From Vandiemenella viatica (taxonomy: Eukaryota > Arthropoda > Insecta > Orthoptera > Morabidae): DNA of 64,000 nucleotides. Each line of letters starts with the position of its first letter. Positions within the stretch are counted from its first letter, which is position 1. Shown piece by piece: positions 10,886 to 21,789 of the stretch. The DNA is taken from contig JARYHS010009186.1 of NCBI GenBank assembly GCA_031002005.1, forward strand, positions 107,296,829 to 107,360,828, read 5' to 3'. The notes beneath the pieces are model-generated. The model saw nothing but the letters and a program-made list of their open reading frames with translations, had not been told where the DNA came from and ran no database searches. The translations under genes were made by a program, and so were the position numbers.

Positions 10886-11924
10886 GTAGAGCAAACTTTC
10901 TGCCACACAAGTACGTTTCACTTTAGGCCTTTCTGCTATTGTGATATCACTTATTCTCCTTTGGTTAATACTAATTCATGTCTCAATATTTTTTATGTAA
11001 CCTTAAAAAAATCTAAATTTTTATTCTTGCCAGCTAAAAGAATAAAATCAACAGCAAATTGATATTTTACTACTTGCCCCCATATTATACCCAAATTTTT
11101 CTCTCACTATTGTTTTTGACTTCTCTATATAAATACTGATACCAATATTGATTAACTAAAAAAATTCTTTTGAATCTTTCTGACGATACTTATCTCTCTT
11201 CATATTAAAGTAGTCTGGTTCTGATGCAAATTTCACATAATTTTCTGGTATTTTAGATCCCGCTTCATCTAAATTTTAATATTTTGCTCAAATTTTCGAA
11301 ATTCTCATGATGTTTCATGAGCACTCAATCCTAACTCTTCCTTATTACACCTGGCCCCAACTTTCAGTAGTCAGCCACATACGATTTTAGTTAATTTATG
11401 AGTATTGCCTTTGAACTTAACACCAGTATTGTCTAATTACTCAAAAATTGTGTGCTCTTATGTTTTGTGACTTATCTGTATAAGGACCATTTAAGCTTAT
11501 AACTACCGTGTCGCATTGCTATTCATGACAATGTATTTCTACAACAGAAACAGGATTAACTGAGTGATTGTCAAGAAAAATGTTTAAAACTAAATACAAA
11601 CGTGGTCTCACACAAGTTTGATAAATATTCATGTAATACTTTAGTCCTTTGTACAAATACTGTCAAAAACTTTAACAAACCTTTAACACACAAAAAATGT
11701 AGACAGGGTACACAAGGTGGCAATGACAGACAGCAGAAAACAAACAGTTTGGCATATTGAAGAGACATTAGGTATTCCAAGAACTGTAGATTCCATTACT
11801 AGTACTTAAACTTGAGAGATGTTCCTATTTTTGACAACGGGTCTACGAATGTTTGTGAGACTTCATTTTACTGAACATTTAAAGCAACGGTCAGTGCTGA
11901 GACAGCACATAAGTTCTACCCTGT

Positions 11925-12425
11925 TTCTTCCGCAGGGAAAGTAATCATGTCTGTTCTTGACATTTTGAAGACGTACTGGCTTCATATTTCCTGAAAAAGG
12001 GATGAAACATCCATTGGGTCACATCCTTGTAGAGAAACTCCGAGCAACTGCCAAGAAAAAGAGAGAAGTCAGTCATTGAAAAAGGTGCCTTTCATCAAGA
12101 AAACACTCCTAGTCACAAGCAAATCAGTTTCATGGCTGCAATTTATGAGCATCGGTTTCATTTGGTACCATAAATACCTGCTGTATACCATTTTTTTACA
12201 ACCTTCGGATATCCTTTTGTATGGATGGCAAAAGGCAAAGAAAAAGTATTTGAACGTCATCAAAGAAAGTGTGGAACTCAGAGAGAACTGTGTTGAACAA
12301 GTTAGCTTGAATATATTAGTGTATGACCATAAACATATACATGAAATCCAATCGCAATATTCGATGACGCAATTCAAAGACAATGTTTTTTGCAGAATCA
12401 CACCTAGTAAGTAACAGTCATTTCT
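11925..12425 (+). mobile_element. mariner-like transposase remnant
   Basis: Broken plus-strand frames give the C-terminal half of a mariner transposase. SAGKVM begins near 11932 and is followed by a decayed block ending in EKG, then KKREVIEKGAFHQENTPSHK (family form K-VLFHQDNAPSHT), ISFMAAIYEHRFHL, and then a mutated PPYSPDLAPSDFFLF region (PAVYHFFTTFGYPF). The second catalytic Asp is changed to Glu (QEN instead of QDN) and the third Asp region is lost. Two overlapping long frames here, 12076-12414 (+) and 12069-12443 (-), are by-products of this relic, not genes. No terminal repeats located. Confidence 0.6.
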
Positions 12426-12589
12426 CTTCAGATCCCAATTCACATGTTTAAATACAAAATACTCAAATAATTACAAAGGAAGAAAACAAAGATTGTCAGT
12501 GTAATCAATATGAGGAGTGATAAAGAAGCCACATGTAATGACTCAATGAACAGAACACGTCATGACACCAAACTAAAATTTTGATTTTC

Positions 12590-12785
12590 TTCATTTGTGG
12601 CTTTATGCCTCATTGATGTTAAGGTCATTAGAGGTGAGAAAGGGCAGGTAACAGGGAGGAACTCAACCTTGGAATGATTAGGGGAAAAAAATAAAAAACC
12701 CAAATTTGGATGCCTGTGTGGGGATTTGAACCCACATTCTCCTGAATGCAAGGCCAGAGTGATACCACTCACCCACCATGCTCAG
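12590..12785 (-). repeat. tRNA-related SINE, minus copy
   Basis: Minus-strand head CATGGTGGGTGAGTGGTATC at about 12780-12761 (A-box-like), B-box-like GGGTTCAAATCCCC at about 12735-12722, TTTGGGTTTTTTATTT body, and tail CATCAATGAGGCATAAAGCC at about 12616-12597. The promoter boxes are the best preserved of the three minus-strand copies. Confidence 0.8.
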
Positions 12786-12999
12786 TAAAATTTGAAGCAT
12801 ATCCCTTCATCAATAAGGAAAAATTTTACATGACTTCAACACTTGCTGAAAAAGAGAGAGAGATGGTTAATGGTGAAAAGGGGGGGGGGCAACCAATAAC
12901 AAAGTTATTTGCTTTTCACAAAGCTCTTTCACCCCTCTCCTCCACCAAAACATACATGCATGTTACCAACATTGTAACAGCAAGTAACTCTCACAAATG

Positions 13000-14380
13000 T
13001 TAGTTTTTTGTCATTTTGTTTTGTAATCCTTATTTTTCTGTTCCCTAGTGATGGCCTCCTTTATTCTTAAAGTGATAACATATGTGAATAATTTGATCTA
13101 ATTTATACTTAATTGATGAAAAATACATAAGAATATAAAAAGAAACCATCACTTACTAATGTCAGAGTATTTAAAATTTCCCTACCCTCTGACTGAATGA
13201 TATGCAGAACAGCAACATTTTAAAACAAAAAGCAACTGGCGTAGTATCCAATAATATATAGATAGTTACTTCTCTGCTTCATGAAAACATTAGCTCGTTT
13301 TTGGACATAAATACTTCACACATTCATTCCAGCTGCCATCCACAAGGAAAAAAACTACAAGAGAAGGTAGTAGGATAATGATATAACAGTATCTGCACGG
13401 GATGATGAAAGTAAAAAAAGAATTGTCATAGATTATACAGCCTAACACAAATCTTCACTGTTTTGGCCTGAACAAAAGATGTCGACAAACTTTGTAACAA
13501 ATGGGGGATTTTGCTTTTAACAAAAGGGTGAAATTCTGATGGCTAAAGACTGAGTTTAGTAATCTAACTGGTATGACACAATGTCTATTACTGGATTTGC
13601 ATATGGTAGGCAATTAACTTAAAACTATTCTTGAGACTATCCACTCATTTATAGCGAAATGATTTCAGCAATCTTATGAAACTAAAATTTGGATGGTATA
13701 ATCTAAATCTGACAGTGTTACCTTATATTTGAGACCAAGAATATAGCTATCATGCTACCTTACTTGACATTTTGATCCATAAATTTTGATGTTCAAAGAA
13801 AAAAATCATTATACCAATTCATTTATGCTTTTTTAGCTAATATCCATCCAGAAAAATGTATTGTGTGTATTGGTAGCTAGAAATTTTATCTTCTGCTATG
13901 GTGGGGTTGCAGTTTAACTATGATCAGAGAACAATTAAATCCCTAAATGTATTTTACAATTTAAAAAAAAAAAAAAAGATAAAAAATTTCATCACAGTAA
14001 TAAGTTGATAGCATCTAGTAATAGGTGCAAGAACAATATCATAAAATAATCACTGATATACAAAATGTGTAAAAAGTAAAACATTAACACTATTAAAAGG
14101 AGTTAAAATTATCATTTGTTTTATACATCACTAAAAAAATCAAAACAAACACATCTAAGAATGCCAAAGAAAGTAAGAAAAAGTAAATAGTACTACTGAA
14201 AACACGGTAACACTGATGTTATCCATAAATTCTGAACCTGAAAGAAGCTACAAATGTATCCTATCAAGTAGTTCATGATTGTTTGATGACAACTTACTAA
14301 CAGCCTAACAAAAATACAAACATCATCTTTGATAAATGTGAAATAAAGTACTGAGATGAAAATATTTAATTTCGGTATAC
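13000..14380. other. No gene seen
   Basis: AT-rich sequence with poly-A tracts (for example about 13960-13980) and no frame or repeat I can name. A short CATCACTTACTAATG stretch near 13147 may be a shred of the PLE-associated repeat. Confidence 0.5.
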
Positions 14381-15050
14381 AGTGGTGGCAAGATTTCAGC
14401 TAGAATGGGATTCATTGGAAGACAGGAGGAAAGTGAAGAGGGTCATGGGAGTGTACAAGTCGTATATTGCTGATGAGGCATGGAAAGATATTGGTGTAGG
14501 AATTAAAAGTAATCAATGGAAGGGAAAAGATGACCATGACCACAAGCTGGTACTCGATTTCAGGCACAAGTGTGTAGGAAGATTCTCTTTATTGGCTAAG
14601 GGTGTCAGGGATTGGAATAAGTTACCAAGTGAAATGATGAATAATTTACCAAAAACACTGAAAGAATTTAAAGCAAAAATTTGTAGAGGGCAAATGTAGG
14701 TGAGTGCAGGGGGAAGATGGGTGTGTAGGAAAATTGCCATCAGAGCGTGCTCTGAATCACAATTTAATTAAATATATAACATATATTTGGCATATCAACA
14801 CATCCTGCATGCTAGACATCCCCCACTCCTTAATATCCATTAATATCTTCCATCCTCACCCCTATACACCCATCACAATAGATTCATATATTTTTCAATT
14901 ATATTTTTATTTATTTATTACTATTATTTTCACCCGAAATATTGTTTTTTCTTTGCTTGTGTGTTGTTTTGTTGCTGCTGCCCACCTCCCTTCAACTTTG
15001 ATGAGTGTTGAGTGTATTTTCCCTTTCTTTTCCATGTAAATAAAATATAA
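14380..15050 (+). mobile_element. LINE 3' end: RT C-terminal domain and 3' UTR
   Basis: The open frame at 14382-14699 ends with a sequence typical of the C-terminus of CR1/Jockey-type reverse transcriptases: LEWDSLEDRRKVKRVMGVYK at the start, then DFRHKCVGRFSLLAKGVRDW, NKLPSEM and LKEFKAKIC at the end (family form R-FF-P-RxIRDWNxLP-x-F). The 3' UTR follows, including GGGAAGATGGGTGTG and a T-rich stretch ending near 15040. The 5' part of the element is missing, as usual for LINEs truncated during reverse transcription. Confidence 0.7.
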
Positions 15051-16400
15051 ATATATGTTCATAATACCTAAAAGAACTGTAGTTTACTTACCAACCCTCA
15101 ACACGGCCAATAGATGTTAAAAATAACATATAATTTCAAAAAGTGAGGAAATAAAGTCTTGAAAAACCAGTAACAATATGTTTCATGAAGTTTTAATTAT
15201 AAATTGAAGTTAATATACTACACAAATGTAATTTGACTCCTCAATCACTGAATTATTTACAGTATCTCATATTTTAGGTAACTATACCAGCTTGTTTTGA
15301 TTTAAAAACAAGTAAATGCCTACTCTGATTGACAAAAATGAGTTATAGTTACCTGCATAGAATACCGTGATGTGGATAAGTCACTTTTAAGCTGGATGCT
15401 TAACCCCATGGGACAAGCATTGATGAAGTGTACCTCAATTAATGTTGATCTTGACATGAAAGTGTAGGCTCTACTGATGTCAAAGGCAGGAGAAAAGGCA
15501 GTGAAACTATCATGAAGCTCGTCATGAGAAGTTAAAATCTTCATGAGCAAGTGTACGTTTCTGAAGTGTTTTCGTAACACATTCTATGGAAACTCACTTT
15601 ACTTCAGAGTCAAACTCAACATGAACGTGCACAGTGTACGACTGTTTAGGAGAGGGAACAGAATTTTTTAGGATATGTCACAACTCTGCTCTGTCTCTAC
15701 TGTCCAAACCATGAATAAATGAGCAAATGATCAAAATACCACCACATTCTTACAGAAATCTGCATAGATTATATGGTAATACCTAGTTCACGATACCCCT
15801 AAAACTATTTTCTTCCATACCTACTGTATAGTCTATGGCAAAGACAGCATTGTACTCCACAAATCAGCAAACCATGTAAATGATAAAATACTACAGAAAT
15901 ACAGTTATCTCCACCAATGGTTTCATGAAAATTAATGGATCATGTATCATAAAATATCCTTTATACGATTAACTAACGCAGATTTTTGTGTTATTTACCA
16001 AATTTTACAGTTAATTTGAAAATTTATCAAAGGAGAATTACATTTCTTCCCATATATGTTATTTACTATTTATATAGAAGAAAATAGTAGTGGCAATACC
16101 TTTAATTTCAGAAGAAACTGTCATGCTGCCTGACATATGAAACCAGTACATGTCCATGCACAACTAGAAGAAAAACAATCTAGTATAATAAGTAACTCTT
16201 GGTCATCTATGACGTCATCTGTCATATCATAATGTCACTATGACGTGATGCTTTTCGTCCTTTTTTGTCCAATTTACGATCAGATTTGTCAAACTAGGTT
16301 ATAGAAGTTATTTAATAACAGTTTTATTTGTCAGAACACTTAAAGAAAAGTACATATTCCATTTAAGTCGATATATTAATTATTATTATTTTCGTATGTC
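15050..16400. other. No gene seen; paired CRE-like sites near 16.2 kb
   Basis: No supportable gene. A perfect TGACGTCA lies at 16210-16217 and a near match TGACGTGA at 16240-16247, within a stretch of imperfectly repeated TCATATCATAATGTCACTAT. CREB/ATF factors bind TGACGTCA, but with no gene nearby this may be chance. Confidence 0.4.
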
Positions 16401-16429
16401 CCCATAATGGAGAACGATAAGCAATCCTG

Positions 16430-17215
16430 ACTGGATGCGTTCAGTTCCTCTTTGTGATGTTCTGCTTGACAGACCAATATTTTTTCAGTCTTTCACTGAC
16501 GGTTTTCTTTTCTTCAGCAGTCCAGACGCGTTTAGATTTTTCCTTTTTTTTCTTTGAAATAATTTCCCACGAGTTCACTTTCTTATTAAAAATCTCTCGG
16601 TCTGTGAAGTCTCCCTTAGCAATGCCTGCAGACTTCAGGTCTTTCTCCACCTCCTGCATCCATGTGGTTGTTGTTTTTACTGTTTGTGTGTATTCTAAAA
16701 TTCGTCTTGAGATTATTTCCTTCGGAAGTCTACTCAGAAGTCCATGAAATTTCAGCCTTTTTTTTCTTCACGTCTGATTCTACGTTTGATATTTTCTCTG
16801 TAGTTTTTGTACTTTGAAGTCTATAATGTCCATCTTCATTCACTCTGGGTCCCAGGATTTTTCTGATAATTTTTCTTTCTTGATTTGTTCTGTTGGTGTT
16901 GTCTGAAATTCATTTTTTGTTGTAAATCTTTTGTACTAACCCAATTGCTTTCTTCATCTTCTATATTCTTGCTTCCTGTGCTTTCCCTTCCAGTCCTGTT
17001 GGTTCTATGATTTCACCTAGATATTTAAACTGTTTTACTCTGTTAATTTCACCATATTTTATCCTTAGTTTTTGCATTTCTATTTTGTTCCCTATGAATT
17101 CTGTTTTTTGAAATGAAATATTAATTAAAATTCGTTTCATGTAGATTTTTTTATACACTCTTGACAGCGATATTGGTGTTTCAGTAAGCTAATATTACAT
17201 CATTTTCAAGATAAT
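16430..17215 (-). mobile_element. LINE C-terminal fragment with internal deletion
   Basis: Minus-strand frames 17158-16961 and 16659-16441 give RVKQFKYLGEIIEPTGLEGK, AQEARIQKMKKAIGLVQKIY, then after a gap ERKIIRKILGPR, RLKFHGLLSRLP, YTQTVKTTTTWMQEVEKDLK and SWEIISKKKKEKSKRVWTAE. This is the post-RT region of an insect LINE: the KYLG block with the RKIIRKILGP and TWMQEVEKDL tail. The segment that normally links the NKKS and ERKIIRKILGP blocks is missing (about 40 residues by my recollection). The element is otherwise readable over both halves, so the deletion is a real structural change in this copy. Clade not determined. Confidence 0.75.
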
Positions 17216-18590
17216 GAATGTTATTTGACAAAAACTGTAATTCGTCAGCGAAGAAATGAATTACTAAAATACTGCATTTAACGTGTCATTTCTGACGGGT
17301 TTACAAGATATTTATATACAATGTTGATATTTTAAGTCACTGTTACAATATACTGGAAGGAATGATTTATCAAAACACTGAAATTAAGGTATGTACTGCG
17401 TTTAAATTAATACATTAATTATTAGTTGCTTTTGTTACTGATGTCACTATATCAAACACGCGTAAATATTTCCAGAATGTCAAATATAGATTGCAATACA
17501 ATGAATGTATTCAGAAGCGGGTAGCAGAATCTACGAAATTTGAACAGCTATATTAGTAGAAGTTGTGGTTATGTTGAAATGCATACAGGACCAGAAAGAC
17601 AATTGAGACTTTTTTTTACAGAATAATTCACAATGTTTTATAAATAATTTAAGCTGTTTTTATAATCTCCGAGTTACTGAAGTTGCAGTATTTTTGTATG
17701 GATGGAAGTAATTCCATATTTATTGCGCTGAATGAGACCTGGACCAGGAATAAAACCACTATCACACGCTTTAACATAAAGGTTTGAGAATCCTAATTTA
17801 TTTTTAATTTAATTGGTTCTCTAATTCTGACATCATTCAATTAGTAGAACTTCCATCTCTATCACTGTGTATACTACAACCGAAATATGTTCAAATTACA
17901 GAATAAGGTTATGAGCATTATGTAACAACAATTCTATTTATTTAGGCAACTGCAGAGAAATGAATTGTCAGAACACTCCGTTAAACCAGTCATTTTTGAT
18001 GGGTTTTGAAGCTAGTTTTTGTATAATAAGAGTCTTAAAAACATTTGAAGCATATACAATGAAGTATTCAAAACTAAATCTATATTACTTGCATACCGAT
18101 TTATTTATTTATTTTTTACAAACTAAAAATTATTTGCACATTAAAAGTAATACCACCTAAACGGACTCATGAATGTCAGACAGGCAAATGTATGTTCATG
18201 TAAAAAATTCCAACAAAAGGGATTCGAAGCATTTCAGAACTGTTACAAGATTAGTGTGAAATTTCCATATATGGTGTGTAAAAGGTAGCTCGTGGTAATA
18301 ACAATTCTCAGCTAGACAAGAAACACAAGGTGTTTAAGCCATTAACTTTGGAAACAACAAACTGAGTGAAAAAACAATGGCAGCCAACCACTTACTATAT
18401 ACCTCACTAATTCATGCATTTGAGTTTTTGATTATGTTAGGTTTGGCGATACTTACGTATTAACAACATCACAGCAGAAGTTGCACTAATGTGACAAAGA
18501 GCATTGCTGTTGTTCACATGCGCACGCAGTTATCTTTTGGATTCCTTGTTGCCTTGTTGTTGGCTGATTTTTGACGCCATTTTTAGCGCT
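17215..18590. other. No gene seen
   Basis: AT-rich spacer with no recognisable coding frame. A GCGCACGCA stretch near 18520, shortly upstream of the Merlin relic, resembles an NRF1 half-site but has no gene context. Confidence 0.4.
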
Positions 18591-18596
18591 ACGAAA

Positions 18597-19421
18597 ATGA
18601 GTATTTGGGATTTGCCAAAAACAGAACAAGATGCAATTTTATTTTTTCAGGAGTGAAATATATTACCAAAAAAAACCCAATAATGTACCAATTCCCATGA
18701 CATGAAACATTATTTCGGTAAACGTAATTTTGGAAATGTAATTTAAGACAGTGTGATCACCAAGTGGACTTGGAAAAGACAAATGGTTCGTTCAGCTTTG
18801 AGATTAATATACTGCTGGTGCGAGGAATTGTTGTCAATTAAATTTTGTGAAAAGCAACTTGATTTATCGGATAAAACTGTTATAGATTGGAACAATTACA
18901 TACGTGAATTATGTGTCTTGGATATGGAGAATAAACCAAACAAGAAGGTAGGTGGACCAGATTGTATTGTGGAAATTGATGAAAGCTTGTTTACTAAACG
19001 TAAAAATAATTGTGGTCAAGTATTACCCGGACAGGGGGTGTTTGGTTGTATATGTAGAGAAACAAAAGATTCATTTGTTGTCACTGTTCCTAATAGAACT
19101 GGCTCTACCCTTCTTGATAAAATTATTGAAAACATTGCAGATGATAGCACAATTTATTCTTACAGTTGGAAAGGTTACCAAACAAATAGAATAGAAAGAT
19201 TCCTACAAGCTAAAGTTAATCATAAATATAATTTTATTGATCCTGAAACAGTGGGGCAGTGCTAAATGGAGGAACAGGAGACATAGGGGGACAGCGAGAC
19301 ATCATTTGGAATCTTATTTATCAGAGTTCATATGGCGACAGCATCAGGTGAAAAAAAGAGAGACTGTTTTGAATCTATGTTAAACTCTATATCGGCCCAT
19401 TTTGCACCAAAATCCGATTGA
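18597..19421 (+). pseudogene. Merlin/ISXO2-like DDE transposase pseudogene
   Basis: Begins MSIWDLPKTEQDAILFFQE (18597), the usual N-terminus of insect ISXO2-like transposases. A broken zinc-binding-like stretch follows (NSHDMKHYFG), then a 170-codon frame (18753-19265) with LRLIYCWCEELLSIKFCEKQ, VGGPDCIVEIDESLFTKRKN, GQGVFGCICRE, TIYSYSWKGY and VNHKYNFIDPET. Two frameshifts, near 19255 and about 19345-19362, then give SAKWRNRRHRGTARHHLESY, LSEFIWRQHQ and the C-terminus ESMLNSISAHFAPKSD. Of the catalytic triad, the first Asp (EIDES) is present. The second is replaced (YSYSW where YSDxW is usual). The stretch holding the third residue, between FIDPET and GSAKW, is deleted. It is dead. Family: Merlin superfamily (IS1016/IS1595-related). 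Confidence 0.85.
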
Positions 19422-19429
19422 CTACTTTG

Positions 19430-20315
19430 TTTTTAAATAAAGTGTTTTGATTTTAAACAAAATGCCGGTTATATGGTACTGAATATCATTGTGAGTGCTG
19501 AAGCGCGAGTGGATAAAAACCGCCAAATCTGTAGCTGTGGTGGCGCTAATACACGTACCGGTTTGGCTTAAATACATGTGTGTGTGTGAGAAATCAAAGG
19601 TAAAATGAGCATATACAATATGTATGACATTTGTACGAGATGCTCTGTTATATACAGCACAAATGAGCAGTTTGTATGAGGTCAAGTGCCATGACATGTC
19701 AAATATGCAAATCCTGATACAAGTTCCAGCACAAGTATCTCAGTTTGAACATTGTTTTACATTGCAGTTTATGAATAAAAGTGGGATGTTTTCAAATTAA
19801 ACTTGACAACAAGGCATCAATAGATTGTATGATTCCGCTGCGGGATTCTACAAAATTGACCTACATTTAGCATCAAAATGAAAAATCATTCATAAGAAGA
19901 ACTAGGCAGCAACTAATAATAAGAATAATTGAATACTTGGAAAATTGGGAACAATCCACTCACAGCCCCAGAGATTACTGGCACTTGACATAACTGAAGC
20001 GACCACCAATTGTAGAGCATTTTCTATCATGTGAACTAAGGTGAGAAAAAAGTAAATTGTATGTAACTTTTTTATTAAATAAATAAACAACATTTCTCTT
20101 CAAACTTAGAAAGATAGTTTTCTTCAGCATTAATCAACACTGATGACTAGAATTCGTAATATATTTTCAGTACTGTCAAATAGCCTATTGAAACAGCACC
20201 AGTGTGGCAAAGATACTACTGTAATATGATGGATGAATTGTATTCAACAAATTACTTTTACTAATTTGTGGAAACTTTTATCTTTAATTTCTCCACTTTC
20301 CAACTTCACATCAAA
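19430..20315. other. No gene seen
   Basis: Downstream flank of the Merlin relic. It includes a (TG)n run near 19577-19590 and AT-rich spacer, with no gene or clear repeat. Confidence 0.4.
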
Positions 20316-20322
20316 GTGAAAC

Positions 20323-21782
20323 CAGGGTGGCCACACAGAAATGATTTAAAAATTCCCTGATATTTCCAGGTTTTCCAGAAAAATTTGCCATATTTTTCCC
20401 CGATTTAGAAAGTTTATTTGCGTGATTAAGATATTTAGTTTTAATTAAATTTTGATTGCAAATAATTAAATCTGGTTTAAAACTCAAAAAATTAGAAAAA
20501 GAAACATGTTTAAGATGTTTATTTGAAAATTTTATAACTAATTTAGTAATCTTATGAAGCATAATTAAAAATGACTAGCACAAAAATAAGATAATGACTA
20601 ATATGAACTAGAACAAATTAGTAATCTTTCAATATTTGGTAGATAAAATAATTGTTCATCAGTAACTTGACTCAGTCAAAAGCTTAGCTTTTTTATGCCT
20701 TTTTTTCATTTGCTACACCTTTCTTTTCAAATCTTCTGGTTCAGTTATTGTAGCTTCTTTTGTTCCATCTTCAATTTCTTCTGTAACACTTTTGTGTAAG
20801 TTTCTGTGAGTCTACGCAAGATAGCATGAACACGAGTTTGTATAAACCATGCAATCGGGTAGGCTCACCTTGCGTGGTTGCTTGGGTGTGCCGCTCGTCT
20901 TGGCAGCGGTTTATTTGGCACAAGTCAAAGGCACGACCACAATGTTTATACTGTCACATCGATTCAGCATTTGAAAGAGCTCTGAATGACGTAAAACTTT
21001 ATAAATCATACCTATTTAGACATCTGGTTTGTATTTACATGATCTTATGTATTATTTTGTTACTTCTTTAATTCGCATTATATCATTAATAAAAAAGTTA
21101 TAAAGCTGTATAATTATCGCTATTCACATTTTTGCTGGCATTGGTATCTTGAATCTAGGCTTTTGTTTTGATATTAAAGGTTCAATTTTTCTCAAAAGAA
21201 GTTCAAAACCAGCTTGTAACATTCTATAGGACTTCGAAGACTCTCCACAAATTCAATTTTTTTGGAACATCTGTTTCACATTTAGCTTGAAATTGCAAAA
21301 CTGTTTAGTGAAACATAACACCTTTATAAACTTACTACTCTATGATTGCTGTTTTATTCAGTAATTAATATAACTTCTGAGTTTACATATAGTACTATAA
21401 TTCTTATTTAGATGTCATCCACCTTTTTTTTTTAATTTAATTTTTTGAATGCTGAGTTCCAGAGATAGTTCATGTCAGCGCTCGCGTACGAACATCTCGT
21501 CTTCGTATCTCGATGACGCGCAAGATGAGATGCAAGTTGCTAGTGTAAATGCGGCATTTGTTGGCTATTTTATGTCAAAAATAATAAAGCTGAATTATTT
21601 AATGCAGAAGTTCAATATTAAAATAAATTATCAAAAAATTTCCAAATTTTGGGTTGCTGCAATTAAAATTTCCTGATAATTTTTTAAATTACTTGGATTC
21701 CCTGATATTTCCATGATATTTCAAGGTTGCTTTAAATTCCCTGATAATTCCAGATTTTCCAGGTCTGTGGCCACAGACCTGG
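20323..21782. mobile_element. hAT-like repeat with CAGGGTGGCCAC end
   Basis: The left edge CAGGGTGGCCACACAG (20323) is the start of a repeat type common in animal genomes whose edge continues with phrases like ATTCCCTGATATTTCCAGG. The same phrase occurs three times near the right edge (21690-21760), which ends in GTGGCCAC (about 21767-21774). The inner phrases at both edges run in the same direction, so the ends are not simple inverted repeats. The right edge lies inside a perfect 24-bp palindrome (21759-21782). The interior (20700-21450) has no transposase I recognise. An 8-bp target duplication could not be identified because the outermost right bases are altered. Confidence 0.5.
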
Positions 21783-21789
21783 AAACATA

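Noticed and set aside
12069..12443. Overlapping open frames of more than 110 codons on both strands
   Set aside because: The segment is a mariner transposase relic; the long frames are out of the original reading frame or antisense.
18550..19816. TGCCTTGTTGT at 18550 and ACAACAAGGCA near 19806 as terminal inverted repeats of the Merlin relic
   Set aside because: Only about 12 bases match, they do not begin with the GG expected for Merlin, and no matching 8-9-bp duplication is visible outside them.
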